Below are positions 43,780-52,990 of a DNA stretch of 64,000 nucleotides, piece by piece (the first letter of the stretch is position 1; each line of letters opens with the position of its first letter). Location of the stretch: NCBI RefSeq assembly GCF_026626745.1, contig NZ_JAPNJW010000002.1:5170151-5234150 (forward strand). Reading direction: 5' to 3'. Made by a program: the position numbers and the translations under genes. Source of the stretch: Nannocystis sp. RBIL2. GTDB taxonomy: Bacteria; Myxococcota_A; Polyangia; Nannocystales; Nannocystaceae. A model generated the notes under the pieces. It saw only the letters and a program-made list of their open reading frames with translations, made no database searches and was not told the DNA's origin.

Positions 43780-46164
43780 TCACTCGTACAGGAAGGCGAA
43801 GTCCGACAGCATGTAGGCGATGACGGCCTGCCAGGCGCGGATGGTGTAGGCGTCGTCGTTCGTCAGCTTCTGCTCGTCGGGCAGGGCAGTGCCGGTGTTC
43901 GGGTCCTTGGTCGCCCCGCACGGCCCGAGGCCCTTGCCCTCGATCGTGTCGGCGATGTTCTGCGCGCCGGCCAGCCACGTCTCGCGGTAGAGGTCGTAGG
44001 TCCGCTCGATCTCCGGGTCGTCGATCGCCAGGTCCTCGCCCAGCATGCGCAGGTGCAGGTGCTGGATGTTGGCCTTGATCTCCGCCTCCTGGAAGTCGGG
44101 CGAGTGAGTCGCCTCGACCAGCGGGAACAGCAGGCGCTCCGCGGCCGGCTTGGTGAAGTCGAACGCGGTCGCGCTGCACGACACCTCGACCGCCATGCGC
44201 TGGGCCACGCTCGCCATCAGCTGGTTGATGCTCGTCAGCCGCTGGGTGATCGCGTTGGAGTCGATGCCGCCGTAGAGCAGCTTGTACTCGCCGTTGAGCA
44301 GGTCGCCGGTGCCGCCCCAGCGCACGCCGGTGGTCGCCATCACCTTCTTCGCCAGCAGCTCCGGGGTCGACAGCCGGCCGGTGCCGACGTGCGCGAGCTC
44401 GGCCTTGTGCTCCTCGCTCGGCTCGTTGGCGACCTGCACGCCGCGGTAGTACGGGCTCAGGATCAGCTTGACGATGATCGTCTTGAGGTTGTGGTTGTCG
44501 GCCACGAACTCGGCCGCGACCGCGCGCATGAAGGTGTCCTGGGTCTCCCACGCGGCCAGCTGCTGCATGTAGTCGGGGGCGGCGGCGTTCGTCGGGTAGC
44601 GCGCCGGCTCCTCGCCGGTCAGCGCCTGGTACATCTTGTACGTCGCCGACAGGGCGAAGCGCGGGTCGTTCGCCACCTTCTGCGCCAGCCACTGCACGCC
44701 GGTGGCGGACTGGTCGGTCGGCATCAGCTCGAACTGGTAGCCGGGCGCGAACATCTCGGGGAACCAGGTCGGCTTCTCGAGCAGGAACTCCTGGTTGTTC
44801 TTGTCGAACATCTGGAACGCCCCGGCGATCGGGTCGATCGTGATGTGACACTGGGCGCAGGTCGCGTCGTCGCGCGTCGGGTTGGCGAACGCGGCCCCGG
44901 CGTCGGGGTCGATCGCCTGGCTGGCCAGCGCCAGCACGTCGGTCGCCAGGAACTGGTCGTAGACCTTGCGCGCGCGGTGGCGGTTGCGGTTCGTCGGCGT
45001 GGTCGGGAAGCGGTTGAGCCACATCGGCGAGGTCAGGACGCCGGCGTGCGGGTAGGTCATCTCCTTGCCGTTGCGGGTGACCTTGAGGACGCCGGGCCTG
45101 AGCTCCGTCGGATCGTTCGGGTCCTCGAAGCGGGCCGCGACGCCGTAGATGAAGGCCGAGTCGGGCGTGAAGACGGTGTAGTCGGCCGTGAGGATCTCGG
45201 TGAAGGGCCGGTCGTTGCGGACGATGTAGTTGATCAGGTCGAGCGGCTCGCGCGCGACGGCGCGGTGGATCCGCTGCTTCTGATCGTCCGGCATCGGGTT
45301 CATCTTGTCGAAGTACTTGGCGACGTTCGGCCAGTCGGGCGTGCCCGCGTTGATGTTGTTCAGCGAGCCGCCGCCGTAGTACATGTCCGTCAGGAACGTG
45401 TCGTTGAAGACGTCGGTGAGGCGGGCGTAGAACGCCTCCTCCGTCATCATGTCCTCGAGGACAGCCGCGAGGCCGGGCTCGCCGTCGGCCTCGACCGCGG
45501 CGATCTCGTCCTCCAGCGGCAGGCGGCCGACCAGGTGCAGCGAGGCCTTGCGCAGCGTCTCCACCGGGTCCAGCAGGATTACGTCCGGGAAGCTCTCGCC
45601 GGCGGTCGGCGGCGGACACTCGATCGGGTCCTCGAGCTGCTCGAGCAGCGCCTCGATGTTCTCATAGAGCTCGCTCTCGGCCGGCAGCACCGCGCCGCCG
45701 CCGTGCTCGACGACGCCGCTCGGCTTGGCGAGGATCAGCGGGGTGTCCTCGAACTCGTAGCCGGCCAGGCCCTGGATGTTGGCCAGGTTGGCCTCGATGA
45801 AGCCGGGGTACACGGGCGTGAGCAGGCGGAACTTGGCGCCCTTCGCCGCCGCCGAGCCGGTCGGCTCGTGACACTGCACGCACAGCGTGCCCATGCCCTT
45901 CGCCCACACCTTGTCGGCGAAGAAGTCGCGCGTCGAATAACAGTCGCCGTTCGGCTCGCCGGTGGTGCCGGTGCCGGCGGTGCTCGTCGGCGCGTCCGTG
46001 GTCGGCGTCTCGCCGTCCGTGGTGGTCGACGTGCCCTCGGACCCGGTCGTCGCGGGGCCCTCGGTGTCGACCTGGGCGTCCGGGGCATAACACCCGAACG
46101 CGAAGAGAGCTGCCCCAAGGGGCAGGTAGACGATTCGCCGGCTCAGCCGCGTGTTCTCGACCAT
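43780..46164 (-). CDS. Cytochrome-like lipoprotein, DUF1592/DUF1588 type
   Basis: 794 residues. Start MVENTRLSRRIVYLPL with lipobox FAFGC. A Thr-rich linker of about 50 residues, then CVQCH (early haem-like motif) and the DUF1592/DUF1588 domains, where THR and CAQCHITIDPIAGAFQMFD are typical. LQHLHLRML and SDFAFLYE close the C-terminal domain. Partner of the DUF1501 protein downstream. The family is common in Planctomycetes and Myxococcota, where it is thought to oxidise or degrade substrates at the surface. Confidence 0.82.
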   Translation of the reverse strand: MVENTRLSRRIVYLPLGAALFAFGCYAPDAQVDTEGPATTGSEGTSTTTDGETPTTDAPTSTAGTGTTGEPNGDCYSTRDFFADKVWAKGMGTLCVQCHEPTGSAAAKGAKFRLLTPVYPGFIEANLANIQGLAGYEFEDTPLILAKPSGVVEHGGGAVLPAESELYENIEALLEQLEDPIECPPPTAGESFPDVILLDPVETLRKASLHLVGRLPLEDEIAAVEADGEPGLAAVLEDMMTEEAFYARLTDVFNDTFLTDMYYGGGSLNNINAGTPDWPNVAKYFDKMNPMPDDQKQRIHRAVAREPLDLINYIVRNDRPFTEILTADYTVFTPDSAFIYGVAARFEDPNDPTELRPGVLKVTRNGKEMTYPHAGVLTSPMWLNRFPTTPTNRNRHRARKVYDQFLATDVLALASQAIDPDAGAAFANPTRDDATCAQCHITIDPIAGAFQMFDKNNQEFLLEKPTWFPEMFAPGYQFELMPTDQSATGVQWLAQKVANDPRFALSATYKMYQALTGEEPARYPTNAAAPDYMQQLAAWETQDTFMRAVAAEFVADNHNLKTIIVKLILSPYYRGVQVANEPSEEHKAELAHVGTGRLSTPELLAKKVMATTGVRWGGTGDLLNGEYKLLYGGIDSNAITQRLTSINQLMASVAQRMAVEVSCSATAFDFTKPAAERLLFPLVEATHSPDFQEAEIKANIQHLHLRMLGEDLAIDDPEIERTYDLYRETWLAGAQNIADTIEGKGLGPCGATKDPNTGTALPDEQKLTNDDAYTIRAWQAVIAYMLSDFAFLYE

Positions 46165-46618
46165 CGCGTTCGCGCCTCCACCCGTGCGTCGCAAGGTACG
46201 CCGCCGAGCTCGCCGCAGACAAGCCGCGTGACCCCGACCGGACCTCGGGAGCGGGGACGGCCGCGGATGCAGGTATGCATGCGATCGCGCGCTCGCGCCT
46301 CGGGGCCGCGCCGCCCTGGCGGGTCAGGGCGGTCGATCCGCGGTCGTCCGCGGGCTCGGAACAACCCGCGAGGTTCGGCGACCCCGAGGAATCGCTGCGC
46401 GAGCAGATCGCACCGATCTCCGTGACGCCCGCGTCACGCCCCGCCCGCGCGATCGTCGTCGCGTCACACCCCTGCCATTGACCGTCGACAATCACGACAC
46501 GGACGAATGCGCGGATTCGTGGGCCGAAAACCGCCGATCCGCCGACGTCGACGCAGGCCGGCGGGCCGCCGCCGCGACAGCCGCAGCCGACTTCGCCGAT
46601 CGGACGGCCGCGACACGA
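46165..46618. other. Gap without a gene
   Basis: 454 bases between the cytochrome gene start and the AraC gene end. Contains the cytochrome promoter region. No hairpin repeat or protein-like frame seen. Confidence 0.4.
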
Positions 46619-47629
46619 TCAGGCCTCCCGCATAGCGGGGCGAGATCGACGGGGCGCGGGCTCGCCGGCTGCGACTGCGCGTCGGAACGCCGCGGGCGTG
46701 ACGCCGTGGACCCGCTGGAACGCCCGGTTCAGGGCGCCGACCGACTCGTAACCGACCAGCGCCGCCGCGTCGGCCACGCTGGCGGTCCCGCCGCGCAGCT
46801 CGCAGCCCACCTTGTACATGCGCCAGCGGGTCAAGTACTCGAGCGGGGGCGCCCCGACGAGCTCCTTGAAGCGGAGGGCGAAGGCGGAGCGCGACATGCC
46901 GGCCACGCCGGCCAGCGCCTCGACCGACCACGGGTGGGCGACGTCGCGGTGCATGGCGCGGAGCGCCGCACCGATCTGCGGGTTCTTGATCGCAGACAGC
47001 CAGCCCACCGCGTCGGCCGCCCCCGAGGCATGATAGGCGCGGATCGTCTGGACCAGCAGGATGTCGGCGAGGCGGCTGACGACGATCGGCGAGCCGATCG
47101 CGGCCGTGCTGGTCTCGGCGGCCAGCAGGTCGAGCGTCCCCTGCAGCGCGGCCGCCTGCGCGCCGTCGGTCTGCACGCACAGGAGGCGCGGCAGCAGCTC
47201 GATCAGCGGCGCGCTGCTCCACGCGTCGAAGGTGAACCACCCGCAGATCACCACGGTCTGCGCCCCGCCGCCGCCGTGGTGGACGATGCCCGCCTCGATC
47301 GACTGCGCGAGCTCCCGGCACAGCACCGTGCTGCTGCGCAGGTTGTCGCGCAGCACGAACTCCGAGCCGTCGGAGACGACGAAGCAATCGCCCGCGCGCA
47401 GCGCGATCGGCCCCGGCTCGCCCTTGACCGTCAGCCAGCAGCCACCGCGCGCGACCATCGCGAACTTGGCGTGCGGCACCGCAACGAACCGCACGCCCCA
47501 CGGCGCGGTCGCCTCGAGGCGGAAGTAGAGCGCGCTGCGGACGTGCATCGCCGCGAGCACGTCCGTCAGCGGGTCCGCGGCGACGCCCAGTTCTGGACGA
47601 TCGGATCGAAATCTCGGCGATTTGGCCAT
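46619..47629 (-). CDS. AraC-family regulator with cupin domain
   Basis: 336 residues. N-terminal cupin-like domain of the AraC-binding type: FRLEATAPWGVRFVAVPHAK, WLTVKGEPGPIALRAGDCFV. C-terminal double helix-turn-helix: VEALAGVAGMSRSAFALRFK, then EYLTRWRMYKVGCELRGG and VGYESVGALNRAFQRVHGVTPAAFRRA. Divergent from the NmrA-like gene at 47678, which it probably controls. Confidence 0.9.
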   Translation of the reverse strand: MAKSPRFRSDRPELGVAADPLTDVLAAMHVRSALYFRLEATAPWGVRFVAVPHAKFAMVARGGCWLTVKGEPGPIALRAGDCFVVSDGSEFVLRDNLRSSTVLCRELAQSIEAGIVHHGGGGAQTVVICGWFTFDAWSSAPLIELLPRLLCVQTDGAQAAALQGTLDLLAAETSTAAIGSPIVVSRLADILLVQTIRAYHASGAADAVGWLSAIKNPQIGAALRAMHRDVAHPWSVEALAGVAGMSRSAFALRFKELVGAPPLEYLTRWRMYKVGCELRGGTASVADAAALVGYESVGALNRAFQRVHGVTPAAFRRAVAAGEPAPRRSRPAMREA

Positions 47630-47677
47630 TTTTCGTCCTGCGATGGAGATCTATGACATCGCCGCGAGGAGGTGTCG

Positions 47678-48565
47678 ATGTCCCGGAGGAATGATTTCAT
47701 CGTCGTGATCGGCGCGACCGGCCAGCAAGGCGGCGCGACTGCGAAGCATCTGATCGAGGACGGCTGGCGCGTGCGCGCGCTGGTCCGCGACCCGCACGGG
47801 CCGAAGGCGCGGGCCCTGGCCGAGGCGGGGCTGGAGCTCGTGCACGGTGACCTGAACGACCGCGCGTCGCTCGACGCGGCGCTGCGCGGGGCCCACGGGG
47901 TGTTCAGCGTCCAGCCGAGCGCGGGCCAGGCGCAGTACGGAGTGACGCCGGAGGACGAGGTCCGCCAGGGCAAGAGCGTGGCGGACGCGGCGAAGGCGGC
48001 CGGCGTGGCGCACCTGGTGTACACGTCGGTCGACGGCGCGGACGATGCGGGCGACGTCCCGCACCTGGCGAGCAAGTGGGAGATCGAGGCGCACATCCGG
48101 GCGATCGGTCAACGATCTACGATCCTGCGGCCGGCGTCGTTCATGGAGAACTTCGTGACGGAGGGGCTCGGCTTCTCGCGCGGCAAGGTCGCGTACTTCG
48201 GCCGGCCGAACGACCCGGTCCCGCTGATCGCGGCCGACGACATCGGCAAGTTCGCGGCGATCGCCTTCGCCGATCCGCAGACGCACGCGGGCACGGTGCT
48301 GCCTCTGGTCGGGGACGTGCGCACCGGCGAGGAATTGGCCGCGGCGCTCGGCCGGGCCGCGGGCCGGACGATCGCGTACGAGCGATGCCCGCCCGAGGTC
48401 GTCCAGCACAACCCCGCCCTGAGGCGGGTGATGGCATTCATCGAGCGCTACCGGACCCGCGCCGACATCCCCGCGCTCCGCCGCCTGCACCCGGGCCTGC
48501 TCGACTTCGCGGGCTGGCTGGCGACCCGCGGCGAGCCGAAGCTCGCGTCGCTGTCGCGCGCGTGA
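47678..48565 (+). CDS. NmrA-like NAD(P)-binding protein
   Basis: 295 residues. Rossmann motif VVIGATGQQGGATAKHLI, then VRALVRDPHGPKARAL, LVHGDLNDRASLDAALRG and VYTSVDGADDAGDVPHLASK with the TILRPASFMENF core of NmrA/HSCARG-like proteins. Such proteins sense NADP(H) ratio. Start ATG 47678 is preceded 6 bases earlier by GAGGAGG. Divergent from the AraC gene. Confidence 0.88.
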   Translation: MSRRNDFIVVIGATGQQGGATAKHLIEDGWRVRALVRDPHGPKARALAEAGLELVHGDLNDRASLDAALRGAHGVFSVQPSAGQAQYGVTPEDEVRQGKSVADAAKAAGVAHLVYTSVDGADDAGDVPHLASKWEIEAHIRAIGQRSTILRPASFMENFVTEGLGFSRGKVAYFGRPNDPVPLIAADDIGKFAAIAFADPQTHAGTVLPLVGDVRTGEELAAALGRAAGRTIAYERCPPEVVQHNPALRRVMAFIERYRTRADIPALRRLHPGLLDFAGWLATRGEPKLASLSRA

Positions 48566-48632
48566 GGCCTGCGGGCGCAGCCCCGCGCGCGGGGGCTCGC
48601 GTCCTCGGCGTGGCCGGGGTCGTCGAATGGAT

Positions 48633-48652
48633 ATATGTCTAAAAAGACATGT
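48633..48652. repeat. 20-bp hairpin repeat, intergenic
   Basis: ATATGTCT-AAAA-AGACATGT. Its right half gives an in-frame upstream ATG for the following lipoprotein, but a signal peptide starts further downstream. Confidence 0.82.
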
Positions 48653-48751
48653 CCTATGATTCCATGGCGAGCGGCGATCGCGGGGTTCGGCGCTGCTTCG
48701 AGCGGCGTACGAGGTTGCACAGCGCCGGCCATCTTGGCTACCGTCGGCCGC

Positions 48752-50110
48752 ATGCACCCTGCCCTCGCTTCCTGTCGCTCCTTGCAGCTCGCCTTCGGTC
48801 TCACCGTGGCCGCGGCGCTCTCCGCCTGTCCGGACGGAGGTTCCGGCGGGACCACGGAGTCGACCGGGGGCCCGACGGGAGGCGACCCGACCGGCAGCAG
48901 CGAGGCCACGGGCGGCACGAGCTCGGGCGGGCCGACCGCGCCGACGACGGGCGACGGGACCACCAACGGCGAGACGACCAGCGTCGAGCCGACCACCGCA
49001 GATCCGTCCGCCACCACCGCGAGCACGACGGGCCCGGACGAGACCACCGGCCCCGACGAGACCACCGGCGATCCGCCCGTCGATCCGGGCTGGAGCGAGC
49101 GCGACCACGCCCGCGTGTTCCTGTCGGGGCACAGCCTCACCGACAACCCGCTGGCCGACTTCATGCTCGAGATCGCGGCCGGCCTCGGCGACGATTTTAA
49201 TTATAATCAGCAGATCGGCATCGGCTCGCCGATCCGCGTGCGCACGCTCGGCAACAGCTGGGACAACCTCGACTGGCCCGGCTACCGGACCGGCAAGAAC
49301 CGCGACGGCAGCGACATGGACGTCATCGCCGAGCTCAAGGCGCCGCAGACCCTCGGCCCCGGCGAGCTTTACGACACTCTGGTGATTACCGAGCGGCACG
49401 ACATCCTCGGCACGATCCAGTGGGAGGACACGACCGGCCTCTTGCGCCACTACCACGACCGCCTGATCGACGGCAACCCGGCGGGCCAGACGCTCCTCTA
49501 TCACAGCTGGCTGAGCATGAACAAAGCGGACCCGGAGCCGTGGATCGCCCACGAGAAGAACGCGCTGTTCGCCTGGGAGTGCGTGGCGGCCAAGGTCAAT
49601 CACACGCTCGAGGCGGAGGGCCGACCCGACCGCGTGACGACGCTGCCAGTCGGGGCGGCGCTGGTCCACCTGGTCGAGGCGGCGCTCGCCGGCGAGGTCG
49701 CTGGCATCGAGGGTGCGGTGAACGAGAAGCTGGACCAGCTGTTCAGCGACGACGTCCACCTGACGCCGCTCGGGGCCTACTACGCGGCGCTGGTCACCCA
49801 CGCCGCGGTGTTCCGCAGCTCGCCGATCGGCGCCCCGGTGCCGCAGGGCGTGCCCGCGGAGCCGGCCGCCGACCTGCAGGCGCTCGCGTGGGAGTTCGTG
49901 CGCGCTTATTACACGAACCCCGAGAGCGGCCAGCACACGATGGAGGAGTGCCGGGCGTTCATCGCCGATCAGGTGTGCGGGTCGTTCTGGACGCTGCTGA
50001 ACGAGCCCGGCAACATCAATGGCTGCAGCGGTCATTTTTCCGACGCGGACGCCGAGGGCAACCCGTTCCGCTGGCCTGACCCGCAGCTGATGACCTGGCC
50101 GGCGCCCTGA
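48752..50110 (+). CDS. SGNH-like lipoprotein
   Basis: 452 residues from ATG 48752. Signal with lipobox ALSAC (Cys26), a Thr/Gly/Pro linker to about residue 110, then a hydrolase domain. FLSGHSLTDNPLADFM resembles block I of SGNH/GDSL lipases and DDVHLTPLGAYYAALV resembles block V with catalytic Asp and His. The nucleophile would be the Ser of GHSLTDN. HHDIL and TLLYHSWLSMN are in the middle. Secreted esterase of unknown target. Confidence 0.72.
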   Translation: MHPALASCRSLQLAFGLTVAAALSACPDGGSGGTTESTGGPTGGDPTGSSEATGGTSSGGPTAPTTGDGTTNGETTSVEPTTADPSATTASTTGPDETTGPDETTGDPPVDPGWSERDHARVFLSGHSLTDNPLADFMLEIAAGLGDDFNYNQQIGIGSPIRVRTLGNSWDNLDWPGYRTGKNRDGSDMDVIAELKAPQTLGPGELYDTLVITERHDILGTIQWEDTTGLLRHYHDRLIDGNPAGQTLLYHSWLSMNKADPEPWIAHEKNALFAWECVAAKVNHTLEAEGRPDRVTTLPVGAALVHLVEAALAGEVAGIEGAVNEKLDQLFSDDVHLTPLGAYYAALVTHAAVFRSSPIGAPVPQGVPAEPAADLQALAWEFVRAYYTNPESGQHTMEECRAFIADQVCGSFWTLLNEPGNINGCSGHFSDADAEGNPFRWPDPQLMTWPAP

Positions 50111-50153
50111 GGCCCGCGCATCCGGATCGCCGTCGTGATAGCTTCGCGGCTCG

Positions 50154-51488
50154 ATGCCGAAGCACTCGTCGGGCCTTCACTCCCTCGCCAGGCTGACCGC
50201 CGCGCTGCACACGCCCCGCGTCGTCGATGCGGGCGCGGTCTACTGGTCGAGCGATGATTTCCGGTTCGCGGCGGCGTCGCTCGCGGGCGAGCCGCTGTGG
50301 GACGTCGAGGTCGAGGACGGGAGCCGGTTCGTCGGCATTTTCGACGGGCACCCGGTGGTCCTGACGCGCAGGCTCGACCCGCCGTTCGCGGTCGCGCTGG
50401 TGTTCCTCGACCCTGCCAGCGGCCGCGAGGTCCGCCGCGTGGCCGCCCCGGCGGAGGCGGCGGAGGCGGCGTATTGCGACGGGGTGTTCGCGTTCCTGAC
50501 GGCGTCGAAGCGGCTCGGCGCGACCAACCGGCTGGTGCTGGCCGACGCGGCGACGGGGAAGTTTAAAAAAATCGTCGAGGGCGGTCTCGCCACCGGGCTG
50601 ACGGCGATCGCCGGCGGCTTTTTGTGCACGCTCGATTTCGTGGTGCGAGCCTATGACCTGAAGGGCAGGTCCCTGTGGACGACCGACAATGTGGTGTCGG
50701 TGTTCGGGGAGACGGTGCTGGCGACCAACCTCGGCGGCAAGCTGGCGCGGCTGCGACCGGCCGACGGGAAACCGCTGTGGAGCTTCACGTTCAAGGGGGC
50801 GGAGGCGCAGAGCCTGGTGCAGGTGCACGCGGGGGCGGACGTGGTCGCGGTGCTCGAGCCGCGGCTCGGCGAGCTGGCGCTGCTCGACCTCGCGACCGGC
50901 AAGCTGCGCTGGCGGACGAAGCGCGTGGCCGCGACGTCGTTCGCGCCGCCGCTCGTCACCCCCGACGCGGTGGTGACGCTGTCGGCGAGGAAGGCCGGCG
51001 GGACCTGGCAGGCGCTGGCCGCCTTCTCGCTGGCCGACGGCTCGCTCCGCGCAGAGCTGGCGAATCGCCACGGGTTCAATATGACCGACGCGCGGGTCGC
51101 CGGGGAGGTGTGCGTGCTCGGGCAGGAGGACGGGACGGCGCTGCACGTGGTGCGCGTGCCAGCGTCAAACGCCGCGAGCACCGGGAGCGCACCCGAGCGT
51201 GTCGCGACGCAGACGGTGGCGACCACGGCGAAGAAGCGTCCGACGAGCGCTGCTTCGGCGAAGAAGACCGTGACGAAGAACCAGGCCACCGCTTCAGCGA
51301 AGAAGACCGCAGCGAAGAAGTCTACGGCCACCGCTGCTTCGGCGAAGAAGACCGCAGCGAGAAAGACTCCGGCCACCGCATCGGCGAAGAAGACCGCAGC
51401 ACGGAAGACGCCGGCGAGCGCCGCTTCGACGAAGAAAAAGCCCGCGACGAAGAAGAGCCCGCGAGCGGGGCGCATCAAGCGACCCTGA
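50154..51488 (+). CDS. PQQ-like beta-propeller with histone-H1-like C-terminal tail
   Basis: 444 residues. About 330 residues form a WD/PQQ-like propeller with repeating A-x-D-x2-TG-x2-LW units: LDPASGREVRRVAAPA, LADAATGKFKKIVEG, YDLKGRSLWTTDNV, RPADGKPLWSFTF, LDLATGKLRWRTK. The last 100 residues are repeats of (S/T)AKKT-x-AKK, KRPTSAASAKKT, AARKTPATASAKKTAARKTP, matching the C-terminal tails of eukaryotic and bacterial histone H1-like proteins. No signal peptide. A DNA- or polyanion-binding propeller is suggested. Confidence 0.75.
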   Translation: MPKHSSGLHSLARLTAALHTPRVVDAGAVYWSSDDFRFAAASLAGEPLWDVEVEDGSRFVGIFDGHPVVLTRRLDPPFAVALVFLDPASGREVRRVAAPAEAAEAAYCDGVFAFLTASKRLGATNRLVLADAATGKFKKIVEGGLATGLTAIAGGFLCTLDFVVRAYDLKGRSLWTTDNVVSVFGETVLATNLGGKLARLRPADGKPLWSFTFKGAEAQSLVQVHAGADVVAVLEPRLGELALLDLATGKLRWRTKRVAATSFAPPLVTPDAVVTLSARKAGGTWQALAAFSLADGSLRAELANRHGFNMTDARVAGEVCVLGQEDGTALHVVRVPASNAASTGSAPERVATQTVATTAKKRPTSAASAKKTVTKNQATASAKKTAAKKSTATAASAKKTAARKTPATASAKKTAARKTPASAASTKKKPATKKSPRAGRIKRP

Positions 51489-51803
51489 GTCGTTCGCCCC
51501 GGCCGGCCTTGCTGGCCGGCAGCGCCAGCGCGAGTGGCGAGAGCTGCGCGACGTCAGGCGAGCGGGCGCGGCAGGGCCCTCGCTGCCATGGGCATGAATG
51601 CGCGGCTCCGGCCCGGTGCGCTGCCCGATTGACCCGTCGTCCGGCCAGGCCTGCGTCGCTCCGGACGGCCCTGTTCATATCGCAAGAGTACGGCGATCGC
51701 TCGGGGGAATGGTATGTCCTGCGCCTGCCTGGACCCATTCGCTGCCGAGCGGCCGCACGCATTCTCGGCAGGCTGTACTGAATCCTTCCATCGTCACTCG
51801 CGG
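51489..51803. other. Gap with one hairpin, no gene
   Basis: Includes the perfect inverted repeat GCCGGCC-N5-GGCCGGC (51502-51520), 13 bases after the propeller stop, a terminator candidate. The rest has no protein-like frame. Confidence 0.5.
51502..51520 (+). terminator. GC-rich hairpin after the propeller gene
   Basis: Arms GCCGGCC and GGCCGGC with loop TTGCT. No T-run follows. Confidence 0.45.
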
Positions 51804-52148
51804 TCAGCGCTCGAAGTCCTCGTCGCTGCCCGGCGGTCCGTCGATCCGCGTCTCTGCCCGCGCGCGGCAGACGTCGCAGATCGTCTCTTCCCAGCCGTCG
51901 ATGCAGTGGTGATACCCCGCGCCGCCGCAGACACCACAAAGGGTCGCGCTCTGCGCCGCGATCTCGACGATGAATTTTTCGAAATCTTCGTCGTAGTCGG
52001 AGAGGTCGAAGCGCAGCTCGGCCCATTTTTGATAGACCTGCTTGACCTGCAGTCCGGGCGGGAGGCGGTCGAAGACCTGGTCGACCAGGCTCACCCAGCC
52101 GGGATAGCCGCACCGCGAGATCCAGCTGCGAGCTGCTTCTCTGTCCAT
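51804..52148 (-). CDS. Small zinc-ribbon-like protein
   Basis: 114 residues. Helical N-terminus with MDREAARSWISRCGYPGW, central acidic LSDYDEDFEKFIVEIAAQ and a C-terminal four-cysteine knot CGVCGGAGYHHCIDGW...CDVC that should bind zinc. It starts 3 bases after the alkylation-repair gene ends, so probably one transcript. Function unknown. Confidence 0.68.
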   Translation of the reverse strand: MDREAARSWISRCGYPGWVSLVDQVFDRLPPGLQVKQVYQKWAELRFDLSDYDEDFEKFIVEIAAQSATLCGVCGGAGYHHCIDGWEETICDVCRARAETRIDGPPGSDEDFER

Positions 52149-52150
52149 GA

Positions 52151-52933
52151 TCACTCCGCCGCGCCAGCTCTTCGCGTCTTCGCCGTCGCCTTCTTTGCGG
52201 TCGCCTTCTTCGCCGGCGCCGGCTTCGCGACGGCCTTTCCGCCGTGCTTCGCCTCCATCTTCGCGCGGTGCTCGCGGGCCTTGGCGATGTACGACACCGC
52301 GTCGGGGGTCTTGCAGTCGGTGTCGCCGTGATCGACCTCGACCGGGCCGATCCTGCGGGCCGCGGCGGTGGCGAGGCGGGCCAGCGCGTCGCTGCGGGCG
52401 CCGATGGCGATCAAGGCCCGGTTCATCGCCTCGCGGGTGCGGTTGGGGGCCTCGTGGATCTCGCGCTCGATGCGGGGCAGCAAATCTGAAAAGAAGCTGT
52501 CTTCGAGGTCAGGTGACTCTTGGGTCAGGTGCGTCACCAGCACCCAGCCGGCGCGCCGCTGCGACTCGCCCGTAGCGTCGAGCCAGGCCGCGACCGCCGA
52601 CGGCGCCGCCGGCAGACGCGCGCCGACGTGACCGATCAGGGCGTCGGTCTGCCCGTGGCACGTCGCCTCGGCCTGCCAGCGGGCGAGGGTCTCGAGGTCG
52701 AAGGCGGCGGGGTCGGCGATCATCGCGGCCAGCACGCGGGCGTCGTGGTTTTTGCTCTGCCACAGCGCCCGCGCCAGCGCCTGGTCGCGGCCGAGGCGCT
52801 TGCGCAGTTTTTCGAGGTCGCCGAACTTGACCCCGAACATCGGCTCGGTCACGCCGTGGCGGCGGTAGGTCTTGCAGGTCTGCTCGCTGCCGAGGGCCTC
52901 GAGCTCGCGGAGGACGTCTTGAGCTGCGGTCAC
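52151..52933 (-). CDS. DNA alkylation repair protein with lysine-rich tail
   Basis: 260 residues from GTG 52933. HEAT-like repeats typical of AlkD/AlkC DNA glycosylases: CKTYRRHGVTEPMFGVKFGD, LARALWQSKNHDARVLAAM, MNRALIAIGARSDALARLA. These proteins excise alkylated bases. The C-terminus KPAPAKKATAKKATAKTRR is a K/A-rich, H1-like tail that could add non-specific DNA binding. The stop lies just before the zinc-ribbon gene start. Residues for the catalytic Trp and Asp were not assigned. Confidence 0.75.
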   Translation of the reverse strand: MTAAQDVLRELEALGSEQTCKTYRRHGVTEPMFGVKFGDLEKLRKRLGRDQALARALWQSKNHDARVLAAMIADPAAFDLETLARWQAEATCHGQTDALIGHVGARLPAAPSAVAAWLDATGESQRRAGWVLVTHLTQESPDLEDSFFSDLLPRIEREIHEAPNRTREAMNRALIAIGARSDALARLATAAARRIGPVEVDHGDTDCKTPDAVSYIAKAREHRAKMEAKHGGKAVAKPAPAKKATAKKATAKTRRAGAAE

Positions 52934-52990
52934 GCGCGACTCATGGTCGCAATTGCGCCCGGCGGGCGTCAAGTCGGTATACTCGCGGCG

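Noticed and set aside
45375..45400. ACATGTCCGTCAGGAACGTG in the cytochrome-like gene
   Set aside because: Right arm is poor and the residues fit the usual family sequence, so it is likely chance.
48635..48751. Upstream start inside a hairpin repeat for the SGNH-like lipoprotein
   Set aside because: The signal peptide and lipobox fit the start at 48752; the earlier ATG comes from the repeat arm.
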